NCBI GenBank assembly: GCA_012031225.1
Contig: JAAUTZ010000002.1
Location: 80,415 to 134,326 of the forward strand
Source of the DNA: Chloroflexaceae bacterium
GTDB taxonomy: Bacteria > Chloroflexota > Chloroflexia > Chloroflexales > Chloroflexaceae
Reading direction: 5' to 3'
DNA: 53,912 nt
In this document: piece by piece, positions 24,981 to 34,711 of the stretch
Position numbering within the stretch: the first letter of the stretch is position 1
How the letters are laid out: each line of letters begins with the position of its first letter
Made by a program: the position numbers and the translations under genes
Notes under the pieces: generated by a model
What the model was told of the DNA's origin: nothing
Seen by the model: the letters and a program-made list of their open reading frames with translations, nothing else
The model's database searches: none

Positions 24981-27839
24981 ATGATCACGCATGTGCCTAT
25001 TTCAGTGGAAGCGAATCTACCGCCGGGCCCGCTTGCCGAGAGTATCAATCTGCTGACGGATATGCTGCGCTCGATCCTCATCCGGCAGATGGGCGATGCC
25101 CCGTATGCCCTAGAGGAGCAACTCCGCGCCGCTACCCGCGTCCTGCGCGAGGAGCCAAGCCCCGCAAACGAGGCGGCATTAGCCGAGCTGGTGGCGAGCG
25201 TATCACTGGAGCAGCACGATACGATGATCAAGGTGCTGACCCTGTTCTTCGCGCTCATCAATCTTGCCGAGCGGATCGAACGCATCCGCCTGTTGCGTGA
25301 GTATGAACTGCGCCACACCCACCAGCCGCGCCGCGATAGCTTTGCGTCAGCCCTCGCCGAGCTACGCACGCACAACATCCCCTCTGAAGCGATCCAGCAA
25401 TGGATCAACCGGGCCCTGATTGTGCCCGTCTTTACGGCGCATCCCACCGAATCCAAGCGGCATGTCATGCTGATCAAGCTGCGGGCGATCAGCGAAGCCT
25501 TAACCGCGCTCGTGTTTGATAACAACGGGGGTTCAGCTGCGCCGTTGCTGCGCCACGAACGGCGCGAACTGCTCGACCAAATCGAGGCCCACCTGCTGAG
25601 CCTGTGGCAAAGTGATGACGTGCGCTTTGCCAAACCGAGTGTCATTAATGAGGTGCGTAACGGCTTGCACACCTTCCGCGACGTGTTGTATCCAGCCGTG
25701 CCCGGTTTATACCGCGAGCTGCGCCGCGTCCTCGCCCAGCACGATCCGCAGTATGCGTGGCAAATTCCGCCGCTGGTACGCTTCGGCTTCTGGATGGGCG
25801 GGGATCGGGATGGCAACCCATTTGTTACGCCACCCATCACGTTAGCCACCGTGCGCCTGTTGCGCCAAGCGGTGATCGAGCATTACATCAAGCAGCTTGA
25901 GCCGCTTGGCTATACCTTGAGCCAATCGAGCAACTACGTGAGCATAAGCACGGAGTTGCTTGAACGGATTGACCAGTATGCCGCGCTGTTCCCCGATGTG
26001 GCTGAGCGGATAGCCGCCACCATCCCGCTTGAACCATACCGCCAAATGTGCAAATATATGACTGAGAAGCTCCAGCACACCCTAAGCTACACGCACACCT
26101 ACCAGCCGCAGTGGGGCTTGCCCGCTGCCACCGCGCGTGATCCGCGCCGCTACTCCAGCAGTGCCGAGCTAGCCGCCGACCTGCGCGTGATGGATGCGAG
26201 TTTGCGGGCTTCGGGTAATAGCCGCGTTGCCGACCAATTGCTGTACGATCTGCTGATGCAAGTTGAGGTCTTCCGCCTGCACACCGCCACGCTCGATGTA
26301 CGCCAGCACCGCCAGCGTCACGTCAGTGCGCTACACGAGATCCTCGCCGACACGGGCGTGTGTGCTGATTATCTTGTGCTTGCCGAGGCGGAGCGCACAG
26401 CTTTGCTGGTGCAGGAATTGAGCGGGTTGCGCCCGCTACTCCCGACCCGCATCAGCCACTACAGCGATGAGACGCAAGAGATTATCGAGACCTTCCGCAC
26501 GGTGGCAATGATCCTTGAACAGCTCGACCCAGAGGTGATCGAGACGTATATCATTAGTAGCACGGAAGGTGTGAGCGATCTGCTCACCGCCCTGCTATTT
26601 GCCCGCGAAGCTGGCTTGTATCGGGCGGGCGTGTTCAGCCGCCTGAATATCGTGCCCTTGTTTGAAACAGGCCCCGATCTGCTCAATGCCGGGCACGTCC
26701 TCGCCGCCTGCCTGCAACTGCCCGTCTACCGCGATCATCTGCGTCTGCGGGGGGATATGCAGGAGATTATGCTGGGCTATTCTGACAGTAGCAAAGAGAG
26801 TGGGATCCTTGCCGCGAACTGGTCACTCTACCGCGCACAGGTAGATTTGACGCGGATTGCCGCCGAAAACGACATCCGTCTGCGTCTGTTTCACGGGCGC
26901 GGTGGCTCGGTGGGGCGCGGCGGAGGACCCGCGAATCTCGCGATCCTCGCCCAGCCGATTGGTACGCTGCGCGGGCAGATCAAGATTACCGAGCAGGGTG
27001 AAGTCATCTCGGATCGCTACTTCGAGCCGCACACCACCCAACGCCACCTTGAGCAGTTGGTCAATGCGGTATTGCGTTCGGGCTTTGATGCCATGCGCGA
27101 GCAGCCCGATCCAGCGTGGATGGCGGCGATGGATCACATGGCAACGACTGCCCGGCAACACTATCGCGGGCTGATCTACGATAACCCCAACTTCCTGAGC
27201 TACTTCCGCACCGCCACGCCGGTTGCCGAGATTGGCCGCCTGCGGATCGGCTCGCGCCCAGCGAGCCGCCGCAAGAGTGATCGGATTGAAGATCTGCGGG
27301 CGATCCCGTGGGTCTTTAGCTGGATGCAGAGCCGCCATACGCTGCCCGGCTGGTTTGGGCTAGGCAGTGGTTTGGCGCACTACATCTGTGGCTCGCTCGC
27401 GCCGGATGCGGCCCCCGTCCCCGAACGTTTGGCAACGGTGCGAGCCATGTTCCAGAAATGGCCTTTCTTCCGCGTGCTGCTGGACAATGCCCAAATGATG
27501 CTCGCCAAAGCCGATTTGCAGATTGCCCACCGCTACGCTAGCCTGATGCCTGATCAGGAAATTGCCGCACGCATCTTTGCGGAGATTGCTGATGAACATA
27601 TTCGCACGAGCCGCATGATCTGCCTTGTAGCCGAGATTGACGCGATCTTGGACAATGCCCGCACCTTGCAGCAGTCCATCCAACGCCGGAGCCTGTACAT
27701 TGATCCGCTTAATCATCTCCAGATTGAGCTATTGCGCCGCTTTCGCCAAGCTACCGATCCAGTGGAGCAGGCGCAGCTTGAGATCGAGATTTTGGCGAGC
27801 ATCAATGGCATTGCGGCTGGGCTAAAGAATACCGGTTAG
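24981..27839 (+). CDS. ppc: Phosphoenolpyruvate carboxylase
   Basis: 952 aa, the usual length. It converts PEP and bicarbonate to oxaloacetate. Catalytic His154 lies in VFTAHPTESKRH, with GGDRDGNPFVTP, GYSDSSKESGILAANW and FHGRGGSVGRGGGP following as in the family; the C-terminus ends in the conserved NTG. I start at the ATG at 24981 because GAGGAGG lies 6 nt upstream; an in-frame upstream start at 24930 has no ribosome site. The stop overlaps the stop of the leftward GGDEF gene by a few bases. Confidence 0.95.
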   Translation: MITHVPISVEANLPPGPLAESINLLTDMLRSILIRQMGDAPYALEEQLRAATRVLREEPSPANEAALAELVASVSLEQHDTMIKVLTLFFALINLAERIERIRLLREYELRHTHQPRRDSFASALAELRTHNIPSEAIQQWINRALIVPVFTAHPTESKRHVMLIKLRAISEALTALVFDNNGGSAAPLLRHERRELLDQIEAHLLSLWQSDDVRFAKPSVINEVRNGLHTFRDVLYPAVPGLYRELRRVLAQHDPQYAWQIPPLVRFGFWMGGDRDGNPFVTPPITLATVRLLRQAVIEHYIKQLEPLGYTLSQSSNYVSISTELLERIDQYAALFPDVAERIAATIPLEPYRQMCKYMTEKLQHTLSYTHTYQPQWGLPAATARDPRRYSSSAELAADLRVMDASLRASGNSRVADQLLYDLLMQVEVFRLHTATLDVRQHRQRHVSALHEILADTGVCADYLVLAEAERTALLVQELSGLRPLLPTRISHYSDETQEIIETFRTVAMILEQLDPEVIETYIISSTEGVSDLLTALLFAREAGLYRAGVFSRLNIVPLFETGPDLLNAGHVLAACLQLPVYRDHLRLRGDMQEIMLGYSDSSKESGILAANWSLYRAQVDLTRIAAENDIRLRLFHGRGGSVGRGGGPANLAILAQPIGTLRGQIKITEQGEVISDRYFEPHTTQRHLEQLVNAVLRSGFDAMREQPDPAWMAAMDHMATTARQHYRGLIYDNPNFLSYFRTATPVAEIGRLRIGSRPASRRKSDRIEDLRAIPWVFSWMQSRHTLPGWFGLGSGLAHYICGSLAPDAAPVPERLATVRAMFQKWPFFRVLLDNAQMMLAKADLQIAHRYASLMPDQEIAARIFAEIADEHIRTSRMICLVAEIDAILDNARTLQQSIQRRSLYIDPLNHLQIELLRRFRQATDPVEQAQLEIEILASINGIAAGLKNTG

Positions 27840-30800
27840 TCGTTGGGCTGGAGCAACACCCGCTCATCCGCACCGACGGCGAGGGTGTGCATGCCGCGTC
27901 GCAGGATTGCCGCAACTGCTGGTCCCGGCAGCGGGCGCGAGAAGAAGCTGCCACTGGCATAGTCGCAGGTGAGTGTTTTGAGCAAACCCACTTGCGTTGT
28001 CGTCTGTACATCTGGGGCTTGCACCTGTATCCCCATCTGGTGGGCCATCGTGATGATGGATTGGGCAATCACCACCGAACGTTGGTTGTCTTCAAGGCTT
28101 GCGGTAACGCTGTGCGGCAGCCTGATGAATGTTGGCTCAAGCCCCTCTGGAAGGCTCACGAGGGCTTCCTGCAAGCCGGCTCCTCCCACACTGAGCGGGA
28201 CCTTGTTGGCTGCCAAGCAGTGCAAGCTAGCGAGCGTCTGCTGATCTGGATTCAGGATTACTTTTGAGGCGATGGTTGCCGTGATGTGACTGAGCGGTAC
28301 ATCTACCGCAGCAGCCAACGCCACGAGCGAACGACACAGCTGCGGATCACGCAGATAGGCGTGCGGGAAAGCAAGATGCAGATGCGGGGCATCGGCTGGG
28401 CCAGTGGCATCGCACCACGCCCGCAAGTGTTGCAGAGCTTCTGCTACGGACCAGTGGGCAATCACCGACTCGAAGCGAATGGCTTTGGCGGCATCGCTGA
28501 AGGCAACCGAGGGCATGCGCCCAAGACGGGGGTGGTTCCAAAAGAGTTCGGCCCGCATACCGCGCACATAGCCGGTGGTCAGATCCACGAGCGGGTGATA
28601 CTCTAGCTCAAATTCGTTGTGGGCAATGGCGTGGGGCAAGTCAAGCTGCATCCGCAATTGTCCGGCAACTTCGCTGTACATACTCGTGTCAAAGATCGCC
28701 ACCTGATTCTTACCGCTATTCTTAGCGCGATACATAGCGGTATCTGCGGCTCGCAGCAGATCGTGCGGATTGGTGAAGGTGTGGGTATGCAGCGCAACCC
28801 CGATACTGGCACGGGCGCGTAGCTCAAAACCGCCCGCCTGAAGTGGGTGGTCAAAGCTACTCTGCACCAGTTCGGCCATCTCAATTGCTTGCTGTGGGTC
28901 ATGCAGATCGGATAAGATGACGGTGAACTCATCGCCGCCGAGCCGTGCAATCGTGGCGTGGGGGGGTAACTCATCGCGCAGGCGGTGGGCGATCTGCTTG
29001 AGAAACTCATCGCCGATCAAATGCCCCAGCGTATCATTGATCAGTTTGAAATCATCGAGATCAATGAACAGCAAGGCACTGCTCGAACTGCCGTTGCGGG
29101 CCCTATTGGCTCGATTAAAGAGGAGATCAAGTTCTTCCATTAAGTACGCCCGATTGGGCAGCCCTGTCAGGGGATCGTAGAGGGCTTGGTGGCGCAGCAG
29201 GCGGGCGGCTTGCTTCAGGCTCGTGACATCGTGGCAGTTGATCACAATCCCGCGCACGGCCGGATTATTGAGCAGATTGCTGACGTGTACCTCAACATCA
29301 ATGCTGCCCTGCTGGGCATGGCCCATCTGATACGCCCCGCTCTTGAGATTGCTGATGGTATCGGTAATGGGCAGGTCTGGGCTATCTTCGTGCTGGAAAT
29401 ACTTCAGCAGCGATGTGTTGAGCAGGTCGGCGGCGGCATAGCCGAGGATGCGCTGCACAGCTGGACTCGTGTATTGGATCAAGCCGTCCTGATCGAGAAT
29501 GAAGATCATCTCGTCAGCATGTTCGATCAAGGCTTGGAAGCGTTGCTCGCGTTCGCGGATGGTGGTGTAGAGCCGCGCCCGCGCAATCGTTTGGCTCACA
29601 TAGCTGCTGAATAAAACGAGCAGGCTCAAGTCTTCCTCTGTCAAGCGGGTGTGTAGGGCTGTCTCAATATTCAGCACGCCAATTACCTCGTTGCCCTCGA
29701 ACAGGGGCACGGCCAATTCGGAGCCAGTATCATCAGTACCGATGAAGTCTGGGTCGTGCTGCACATTGCGAACAAGTTCCGGCGCACGGCGCATGCGGGC
29801 CCGCCCGATTACGCCGCGCTCCAACGGCATCTCAGGATTGATCGTGGTGTAGCCGATCTGGTGCTTCAGCACCATGCGCTCACCCTGCACGAGATGCAAG
29901 CCAACGCGGGGATAGTGCAAGATGGTGTGGGCTACCTCTACTGCCTGTTGGCACGCATGCTCAAGGTCGAGCACATTGACCAGTTCGAGGTGGGCGCGGC
30001 GCAGCAGATCAAGGTGCTGTACGCGCTGCTGCACGCCGGCAAACAGCGTGGCATTGGCGAGGGCTTGGGAGATGTGCTGGGCAAACCAGATAAAGAGCGT
30101 GTGCTGCTCGTGGGTGAAGGGCTGTTCGGTGTAGCGTTCGAGCAGCAAGATACCCACTTTCTCGGCTTGATTGTAGAGCGGGATCCCAAGCAGGTGATTA
30201 TGGCTGAGGCGGGTTCCTTCGGGGTAGCGTGAAGCGGGATGTTGTTCAGCATGGTTGACAATTAGCCCAGCATCGGATTCGTAGATCAGGGCGGCTACGC
30301 CTGTGCCCAGCGGGACAGACCAATCATCGGGATAGATGAATGCTGCACCGGGTTCGATCCGGCTGACCATCCGCAGATGGTTGGTATCCGGGTCAAGCAG
30401 GAATAGGGCAAACGTATCGTAGTCAATCAAGGGGTAGAGGGCGTGGTGGGCCCAGCGCAGCAGATCATCCAGCACGAGCGTATTTGTGATCGTGCGCGAG
30501 AGCTTCAGGAGGTGTTTGTGGGCTGTTGCTTCGGCTAGCTCAACACTATCAGGAATGAGCGGCTGATGCTGCACGACTAGGTAGTGGGCCTCGTTGAAGG
30601 GGATGCAGGTGATCCGCAGCAAGGCATCTGCATCAGTTTGCGGGTCACGGAACGGGAGCGAGATCTGGGTGGTTTTGGCGGCAGTCAACTCACGTATTTG
30701 TGCCGCAACAATCGCAAGGGCATAGCCGTTTTGCTTGAGCAGATCGCCAAGCACACGATGATCGAGCAATTTGGCATGCCCTGCCAGATAGGTATCGCAA

Positions 30801-30919
30801 GGCAATGGCCACGCACGATTGGTACAAACGACCGTACCATCCGGTTTGGCAACCAACACACCATACGGGAGAGCGTTGGCAAAGGTGCTTAATTCGGCAT
30901 TGGTCAATTCATAAATCAT
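27836..30919 (-). CDS. PAS-GAF-GAF-PAS-GGDEF-EAL-like signalling protein
   Basis: 1027 aa. Order: an N-terminal PAS-like region (about 1-115), two GAF domains (about 125-275 and 295-440), a PAS domain (about 445-565; IFILDQDGLIQYTSPAVQ), GGDEF (about 580-745) and an EAL-like region (about 750-1015). The cyclase motif GGDEF is intact (ARLGGDEFTVIL), so c-di-GMP synthesis is plausible; the product-inhibition RxxD site upstream is absent. The EAL region has lost key residues: EAL reads AEL, and no DDFG or conserved metal-binding acids are seen, so phosphodiesterase activity is unlikely. The C-terminal FFSRPLP is retained. The start is uncertain: I chose ATG 30919, but ATG 30976 (with a TATACT just upstream) is possible. 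Confidence 0.8.
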   Translation of the reverse strand: MIYELTNAELSTFANALPYGVLVAKPDGTVVCTNRAWPLPCDTYLAGHAKLLDHRVLGDLLKQNGYALAIVAAQIRELTAAKTTQISLPFRDPQTDADALLRITCIPFNEAHYLVVQHQPLIPDSVELAEATAHKHLLKLSRTITNTLVLDDLLRWAHHALYPLIDYDTFALFLLDPDTNHLRMVSRIEPGAAFIYPDDWSVPLGTGVAALIYESDAGLIVNHAEQHPASRYPEGTRLSHNHLLGIPLYNQAEKVGILLLERYTEQPFTHEQHTLFIWFAQHISQALANATLFAGVQQRVQHLDLLRRAHLELVNVLDLEHACQQAVEVAHTILHYPRVGLHLVQGERMVLKHQIGYTTINPEMPLERGVIGRARMRRAPELVRNVQHDPDFIGTDDTGSELAVPLFEGNEVIGVLNIETALHTRLTEEDLSLLVLFSSYVSQTIARARLYTTIREREQRFQALIEHADEMIFILDQDGLIQYTSPAVQRILGYAAADLLNTSLLKYFQHEDSPDLPITDTISNLKSGAYQMGHAQQGSIDVEVHVSNLLNNPAVRGIVINCHDVTSLKQAARLLRHQALYDPLTGLPNRAYLMEELDLLFNRANRARNGSSSSALLFIDLDDFKLINDTLGHLIGDEFLKQIAHRLRDELPPHATIARLGGDEFTVILSDLHDPQQAIEMAELVQSSFDHPLQAGGFELRARASIGVALHTHTFTNPHDLLRAADTAMYRAKNSGKNQVAIFDTSMYSEVAGQLRMQLDLPHAIAHNEFELEYHPLVDLTTGYVRGMRAELFWNHPRLGRMPSVAFSDAAKAIRFESVIAHWSVAEALQHLRAWCDATGPADAPHLHLAFPHAYLRDPQLCRSLVALAAAVDVPLSHITATIASKVILNPDQQTLASLHCLAANKVPLSVGGAGLQEALVSLPEGLEPTFIRLPHSVTASLEDNQRSVVIAQSIITMAHQMGIQVQAPDVQTTTQVGLLKTLTCDYASGSFFSRPLPGPAVAAILRRGMHTLAVGADERVLLQPND

Positions 30920-30976
30920 AGTCTGAGAGATGACAATAGACGGGTTGCCCCGACCTTTTGTGCTAGTGCATACCAT

Positions 30977-31426
30977 CTGAGTATAAGAATTGTGATTTTA
31001 CGCTAACTGCCCCATAAGTATACCACAAATGCTCGTTCTGTCACTATCGTGTTGAGCGACATGGGCAACAGATCTAGAGCTTCCGTGAGCCTGTCCCTGA
31101 CGCTTCTATGCCATTGCTAGGCTTTGCTGTTCGGCTTGGCGCAGATCCACTGGCGTAAGATCTATACGGTATGCGCGCCCGTTGGGTTGCAACCGCGTCC
31201 CGTCCGCGAGAAAAATTATGAATTTGTGATTGTTCTCATGATAATAAGTATACGCTATGTACCGCTAAGATCAACGTGGATTCGCCATCACAGGCGCAGA
31301 AACAGCCCGAAAGTACCATTCGCACCGCTCGTACCATTCGCACCACCCGCACCGCAACGGCTACTGCCTGCGCTCCATCGGCTAGCGCAACTGTGGCTCG
31401 GCAAGCAGGTATGCCCGAACAGCACG
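30977..31426. other. Intergenic region without a convincing gene
   Basis: About 450 bases between two leftward genes. The middle part (31200-31260) is AT-rich. On the minus strand the sequence around 31240-31255 resembles a -10 element and could drive the GGDEF gene. At 31313-31344 there is a 14-bp direct repeat. A 106-codon reading on the plus strand (31124-31444) is Arg/Pro-rich low-complexity sequence that ends inside the aldolase gene; I do not call it a gene. Confidence 0.4.
31313..31344. repeat. 14-bp direct repeat
   Basis: GTACCATTCGCACC occurs at 31313-31326 and again at 31331-31344, separated by GCTC, with related CGCACC fragments following. No function is evident. Confidence 0.5.
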
Positions 31427-32197
31427 CTATCCTTGCTTGAGTAGCGGCTGCCACTGTGCAATCAAGCTATCAACCGCCCGTGTAAGCAGCAGGTAATCAC
31501 TCGTATATGCAATCCATTGGAGTCCTTGTGCAAGGGCAGCTTGCACCTCCTGTATGCCCCCGCCGACGAACAAACCGACGGGCATGCGGTATGCTTTGGC
31601 GGCAGCGACAATCTCGGTAATAGCGGCTTGCACCTGTGGGTGCTGCGTCTCACCCGCGTAGCCCATAGACAGCGAGAGATCAACTGGGCCAATGCAGATC
31701 GCATCCAACCCCGGCGTTTGCACAATGGCATTAACTTCTTCGAGTGCTTCAATGTGTTCGATCTGGGCGATTGCCAGCACGCTCCGATCTGCCGCCGCCA
31801 CAAACTCTGCTCCCGTGCGCCGCCCATAGCGCGAGGCCCGGCGGGGGCCATAGCCCCGTATGCCATTCGGCGGGTAGCGGCACGCTGCCACGAGCTGCTG
31901 GGCCTCAGCTGCCGTGTTGACCATTGGGACAACTACCCCCGCCGCGCCAACATCCAGCACACGCTTGATCCAGACCGGATCGTTGCCGGGCACCCGTACA
32001 AGAGCCGTTGCACCACTTAGCTCAATCGCCATAATGTGCGCTTGAATATGCTTGATGTCCAGTGGTGCATGCTCCATATCAAGCCAGATGAAATCAAAAC
32101 CGGCTTGGGCGAGGAGTTCTGCGATGGCCACATCACTACTTGTGACTAGGGTGCCGAAGGCAGGTGTGCCGGTGCGAAATTTCGCGCTCAGTGACAT
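31427..32197 (-). CDS. HpcH/HpaI-family aldolase
   Basis: 256 aa, a class II pyruvate-dependent aldolase of the HpcH/HpaI family (cleaves 2-keto-3-deoxy acids such as 2-keto-3-deoxy-L-rhamnonate or 2,4-dihydroxyhept-2-enedioate). Visible signatures are WLDMEHAPLD, VVPMVNTAAEAQ, GIRGYGPRRASRYG, the metal-site Glu in AIAQIEHIEA, and ICIGPVDLSLSMG. Substrate cannot be read from the sequence. Start at ATG 32197 fits the family's usual N-terminus; upstream in-frame ATG 32221 and TTG 32281 give extra unmatched residues. It is divergent from the DgkA-type gene. Confidence 0.85.
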   Translation of the reverse strand: MSLSAKFRTGTPAFGTLVTSSDVAIAELLAQAGFDFIWLDMEHAPLDIKHIQAHIMAIELSGATALVRVPGNDPVWIKRVLDVGAAGVVVPMVNTAAEAQQLVAACRYPPNGIRGYGPRRASRYGRRTGAEFVAAADRSVLAIAQIEHIEALEEVNAIVQTPGLDAICIGPVDLSLSMGYAGETQHPQVQAAITEIVAAAKAYRMPVGLFVGGGIQEVQAALAQGLQWIAYTSDYLLLTRAVDSLIAQWQPLLKQG

Positions 32198-32300
32198 TGG
32201 GTCTGGTTCCGTCTGCGGCATAGAGCGGTGTAATCTACGCCGCGTAGTTGGGTATTGCTGTTCCGTTAGGGCAACACGCAATGTGAAATGTTTGGTTACT

Positions 32301-32309
32301 ACTATACCA
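32301..32309 (-). promoter_or_regulatory. Extended -10 for the aldolase gene
   Basis: On the minus strand TGGTATAGT lies at 32309-32301, roughly 100 nt upstream of the aldolase start. No clear -35 is seen. Confidence 0.4.
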
Positions 32310-32411
32310 CACTACAGGCGCGATGCGATGAACCCAGATTTCCCTACGGTAGATGCCCCCGCCCCTTGCCGCCGGCCTAAGCGTGCCCGCCACACGCGCC
32401 CAGCCTTCTGG

Positions 32412-32420
32412 TGGTATAAT
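32412..32420 (+). promoter_or_regulatory. Extended -10 for the DgkA-ubiB pair
   Basis: TGGTATAAT (32412-32420) is a perfect TATAAT with an extended -10 TGG. Transcription would start near 32427, about 50 nt before the DgkA-type ATG. Confidence 0.5.
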
Positions 32421-32475
32421 GCGGATAGTAAGCCATACTACGAACGCATTGATCGTAAAAGGTACGAGAGCGCGT

Positions 32476-32964
32476 ATGAGCCGGCGGCGTGTCGCATCGG
32501 GAGCTGACAGACCAAACGAGCAGGCGCACTTCTCCCCCGCCCCAGATGATCAGGCGCAGCCCCCGCCCCCCAAGCATCCGACGTGGAGTATTGCCGCCAT
32601 TGTGTTTGCCTTTCGGTGTGCCTTTGCGGGGGTGGGTTATCTGCTCCGCACCCAGCGCAACGCGCAGATCCACGTCATCATCGGCAGTATCGCACTGGGG
32701 CTTGGCTTCGTGCTGCGGATTTCACGCCTCGAATGGGCGATCTTGATGCTGGTGATTGCGCTAGTGCTGGCATTAGAAGCCGTCAACACAGCGATTGAAG
32801 CAACCGTGGATGTGGCGACCAGCAGCTACCATCCGCTAGCCCGCATTGCCAAAGATGTGGCTGCCGGAGCAGTCTTGCTGGCTGCGCTGGCTGCCGTGCT
32901 CATCGGCTGTCTGATCTTCATCCCCCCGCTTTGGGGGCTACTCCAACAGGTGATTGGCAGGTGA
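32476..32964 (+). CDS. Diacylglycerol/undecaprenol kinase, DgkA family
   Basis: 162 aa. After a polar, Pro-rich N-terminal extension (about 1-40) comes the DgkA fold of three to four membrane helices. It has FAFRCAFAGVGYLLRTQRNAQIH, EWAILMLVIALVLALEAVNTAIE (the E..NTAIE catalytic signature) and AKDVAAGAVLLAALAA. In this family the enzyme phosphorylates diacylglycerol or undecaprenol in the membrane. Start ATG 32476 has GAGAG 5 nt upstream and lies after the promoter; longer in-frame starts would begin before or inside it. The ubiB-like gene starts right at its stop. Confidence 0.85.
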   Translation: MSRRRVASGADRPNEQAHFSPAPDDQAQPPPPKHPTWSIAAIVFAFRCAFAGVGYLLRTQRNAQIHVIIGSIALGLGFVLRISRLEWAILMLVIALVLALEAVNTAIEATVDVATSSYHPLARIAKDVAAGAVLLAALAAVLIGCLIFIPPLWGLLQQVIGR

Positions 32965-32967
32965 TTG

Positions 32968-34671
32968 GTGGAACAACGCTCAACTCTTGATACGCTGATC
33001 CCATTAGCCCGTCAAGCCCGCTATCTGGGGCGGTATCGCCAGATTGTGCAAGTCCTCACCAAACAGGGCTTCGGCTATCTGTTGTCGCAGCTCGGGCTGT
33101 ATCGCCTCTTGGCCCTGCCCTATCGCACCATCCGCAACGATCAGTCATCCGCGCTGAGTGCTGCGGCGCGGCTACGGTTGGCAATGGTTGAGCTAGGGCC
33201 TACCTTCATCAAGATGGGGCAGGTGCTAAGCACGCGCCCCGATCTGCTCTCCGCCGAGTTCATCGGCGAATTGAGCAAGCTCCAGAGTACCGTGCCCCCC
33301 TTCCCAACCGAGCAGGCGGTGGCGGTGATCGAGCAGGAGCTAGGGCGGCCCCCCGCCGCGATCTACGAGCATTTCGATGTCGAGCCGATTGCCGCCGCCT
33401 CGATTGGGCAAGTCTACCGGGCGTACTTGCCGGGCGGTAGAAAGGTGGCGGTGAAGGTGCAACGCCCAGAGATTGCCAATGTCATTACCACCGATCTGGC
33501 GATCATCAGCGATCTCGCAGCACTCGCACAGCAGAGCAACCTATTCGGACCGCAGTATGATCTGGTAGAGCTAGCGCGGGAGTTCAGCACCTCCATGCGC
33601 GATGAACTCGACTACCAGCGCGAGGCGATGAACACCGACCAGATGCAGCGCAACTTCCGCACCAATCCGTTGGTACGCATCCCCGAAGTCTTCTGGGGCT
33701 ATTCATCGAGCCGCGTGCTGACGATTGAGTGGATTGATGGGATCAAGATCAACGATCTGGCGGCCCTCGATGCGGCGGGCATAGATCGGCGGGCCCTTGC
33801 GCGGCATAGCCTTGAGATCGTGATCGAGCAGATTTACATTCACGGCTTCTTTCACGGCGACCCGCACCCCGGCAATATCTTTGCGCTGCCGCAGGATCGG
33901 ATTGGGGCGATTGACTTTGGGCAGGTAGGCGCGATTGATCGCACGACGCGCCGCCAGATTGTGCTGCTGATGCTGGCCCTCGTCAACAACAACCCGGATG
34001 GCACGGTGCGGGCACTGGTGGGGCTGAATGTGTTGGATCGGCACGCCGTGACGGATGCGCTGCGGCGCGACGTGGTGCGGTTTATGCAACGCTACGTAGG
34101 CCGCCCACTGCAAGAGTTGTCGGTCTCAGCGATCAGCACCGATCTGATCGACTTGCTGCACCGCCACAAGCTGCGCTTGCCTAGCCCCGTGGCCCTGCTC
34201 CTCAAATCGCTGATTACGATGGAAGGCACCGCCAAGCTGCTCTACCCCGATATGGATCTGTTCGCGGTGGCGCGGCCTATGCTGCAACGGGTGGCGGGCG
34301 AGTTGCTCGGCCCCCAGCAGCTAGCAAATGATGCGCTGCTCTATGGGCAGGAGTTGGGCGATGTGCTGATCGGCTTGCCGCGCCAAATGGATCGGCTGCT
34401 GTATCAGGCGGGGCAGGGCGATCTCCTGATCCGCACCCACGAAGAGGAGCTACGCCGGGTAGCGAGTGCGCTTTCGGCGGCGGCCAGCAAGCTGGCCCTA
34501 GCGATAGTGCTGCTGGGCTTGCTGGTGGCACTGGGCTTGTTGAGCATTGCCTACACGGTGGGGGCGTGGCACGGGCTTGCGCCACTGGTGCTAGCGGCGG
34601 TGGGTGGGGTGGCGATCTTTGTGGTTGGCTTCTTGCTCCTTGTGACCCTCATACGGGGCAATGGCCGCTAG
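32968..34671 (+). CDS. ABC1/UbiB-family kinase-like protein
   Basis: 567 aa. Diagnostic motifs are the KxGQ sequence in FIKMGQVLSTRPDLL, the Ala-rich loop AAASIGQVYRA in place of the usual Gly-rich loop, the lysine in VAVKVQRPEI, and GDPHPGNIFALPQD with IGAIDFGQVG as the catalytic and metal loops. Two membrane helices close the chain (VLLGLLVALGLLSIA and VGGVAIFVVGFLLLV). Family members act in quinone or lipid biosynthesis, but the ATPase target is unknown. Start is GTG 32968 (or TTG 32965): the gene nearly abuts the upstream stop, and AGGTGA lies just before it. Confidence 0.88.
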   Translation: MEQRSTLDTLIPLARQARYLGRYRQIVQVLTKQGFGYLLSQLGLYRLLALPYRTIRNDQSSALSAAARLRLAMVELGPTFIKMGQVLSTRPDLLSAEFIGELSKLQSTVPPFPTEQAVAVIEQELGRPPAAIYEHFDVEPIAAASIGQVYRAYLPGGRKVAVKVQRPEIANVITTDLAIISDLAALAQQSNLFGPQYDLVELAREFSTSMRDELDYQREAMNTDQMQRNFRTNPLVRIPEVFWGYSSSRVLTIEWIDGIKINDLAALDAAGIDRRALARHSLEIVIEQIYIHGFFHGDPHPGNIFALPQDRIGAIDFGQVGAIDRTTRRQIVLLMLALVNNNPDGTVRALVGLNVLDRHAVTDALRRDVVRFMQRYVGRPLQELSVSAISTDLIDLLHRHKLRLPSPVALLLKSLITMEGTAKLLYPDMDLFAVARPMLQRVAGELLGPQQLANDALLYGQELGDVLIGLPRQMDRLLYQAGQGDLLIRTHEEELRRVASALSAAASKLALAIVLLGLLVALGLLSIAYTVGAWHGLAPLVLAAVGGVAIFVVGFLLLVTLIRGNGR

Positions 34672-34711
34672 GGCGCAGCCGGTACGGTGGTGCGCCCTAC
34701 CGCTGTGGGCA

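Noticed and set aside
24887-25849. A 320-codon minus-strand frame inside ppc
   Set aside because: Ser/Arg-rich composition typical of an antisense frame; ppc is certain.
30340-30365. A tRNA-like GGTTCGATCC segment
   Set aside because: It lies inside the GAF-coding region and no cloverleaf can be drawn around it.
30920-31260. A c-di-GMP riboswitch upstream of the GGDEF gene
   Set aside because: No conserved GEMM-like core was recognised by eye.
31124-31444. A 106-codon plus-strand frame in the gap before the aldolase
   Set aside because: Low-complexity, Arg/Pro-rich, ends inside the opposite gene, no ribosome site.
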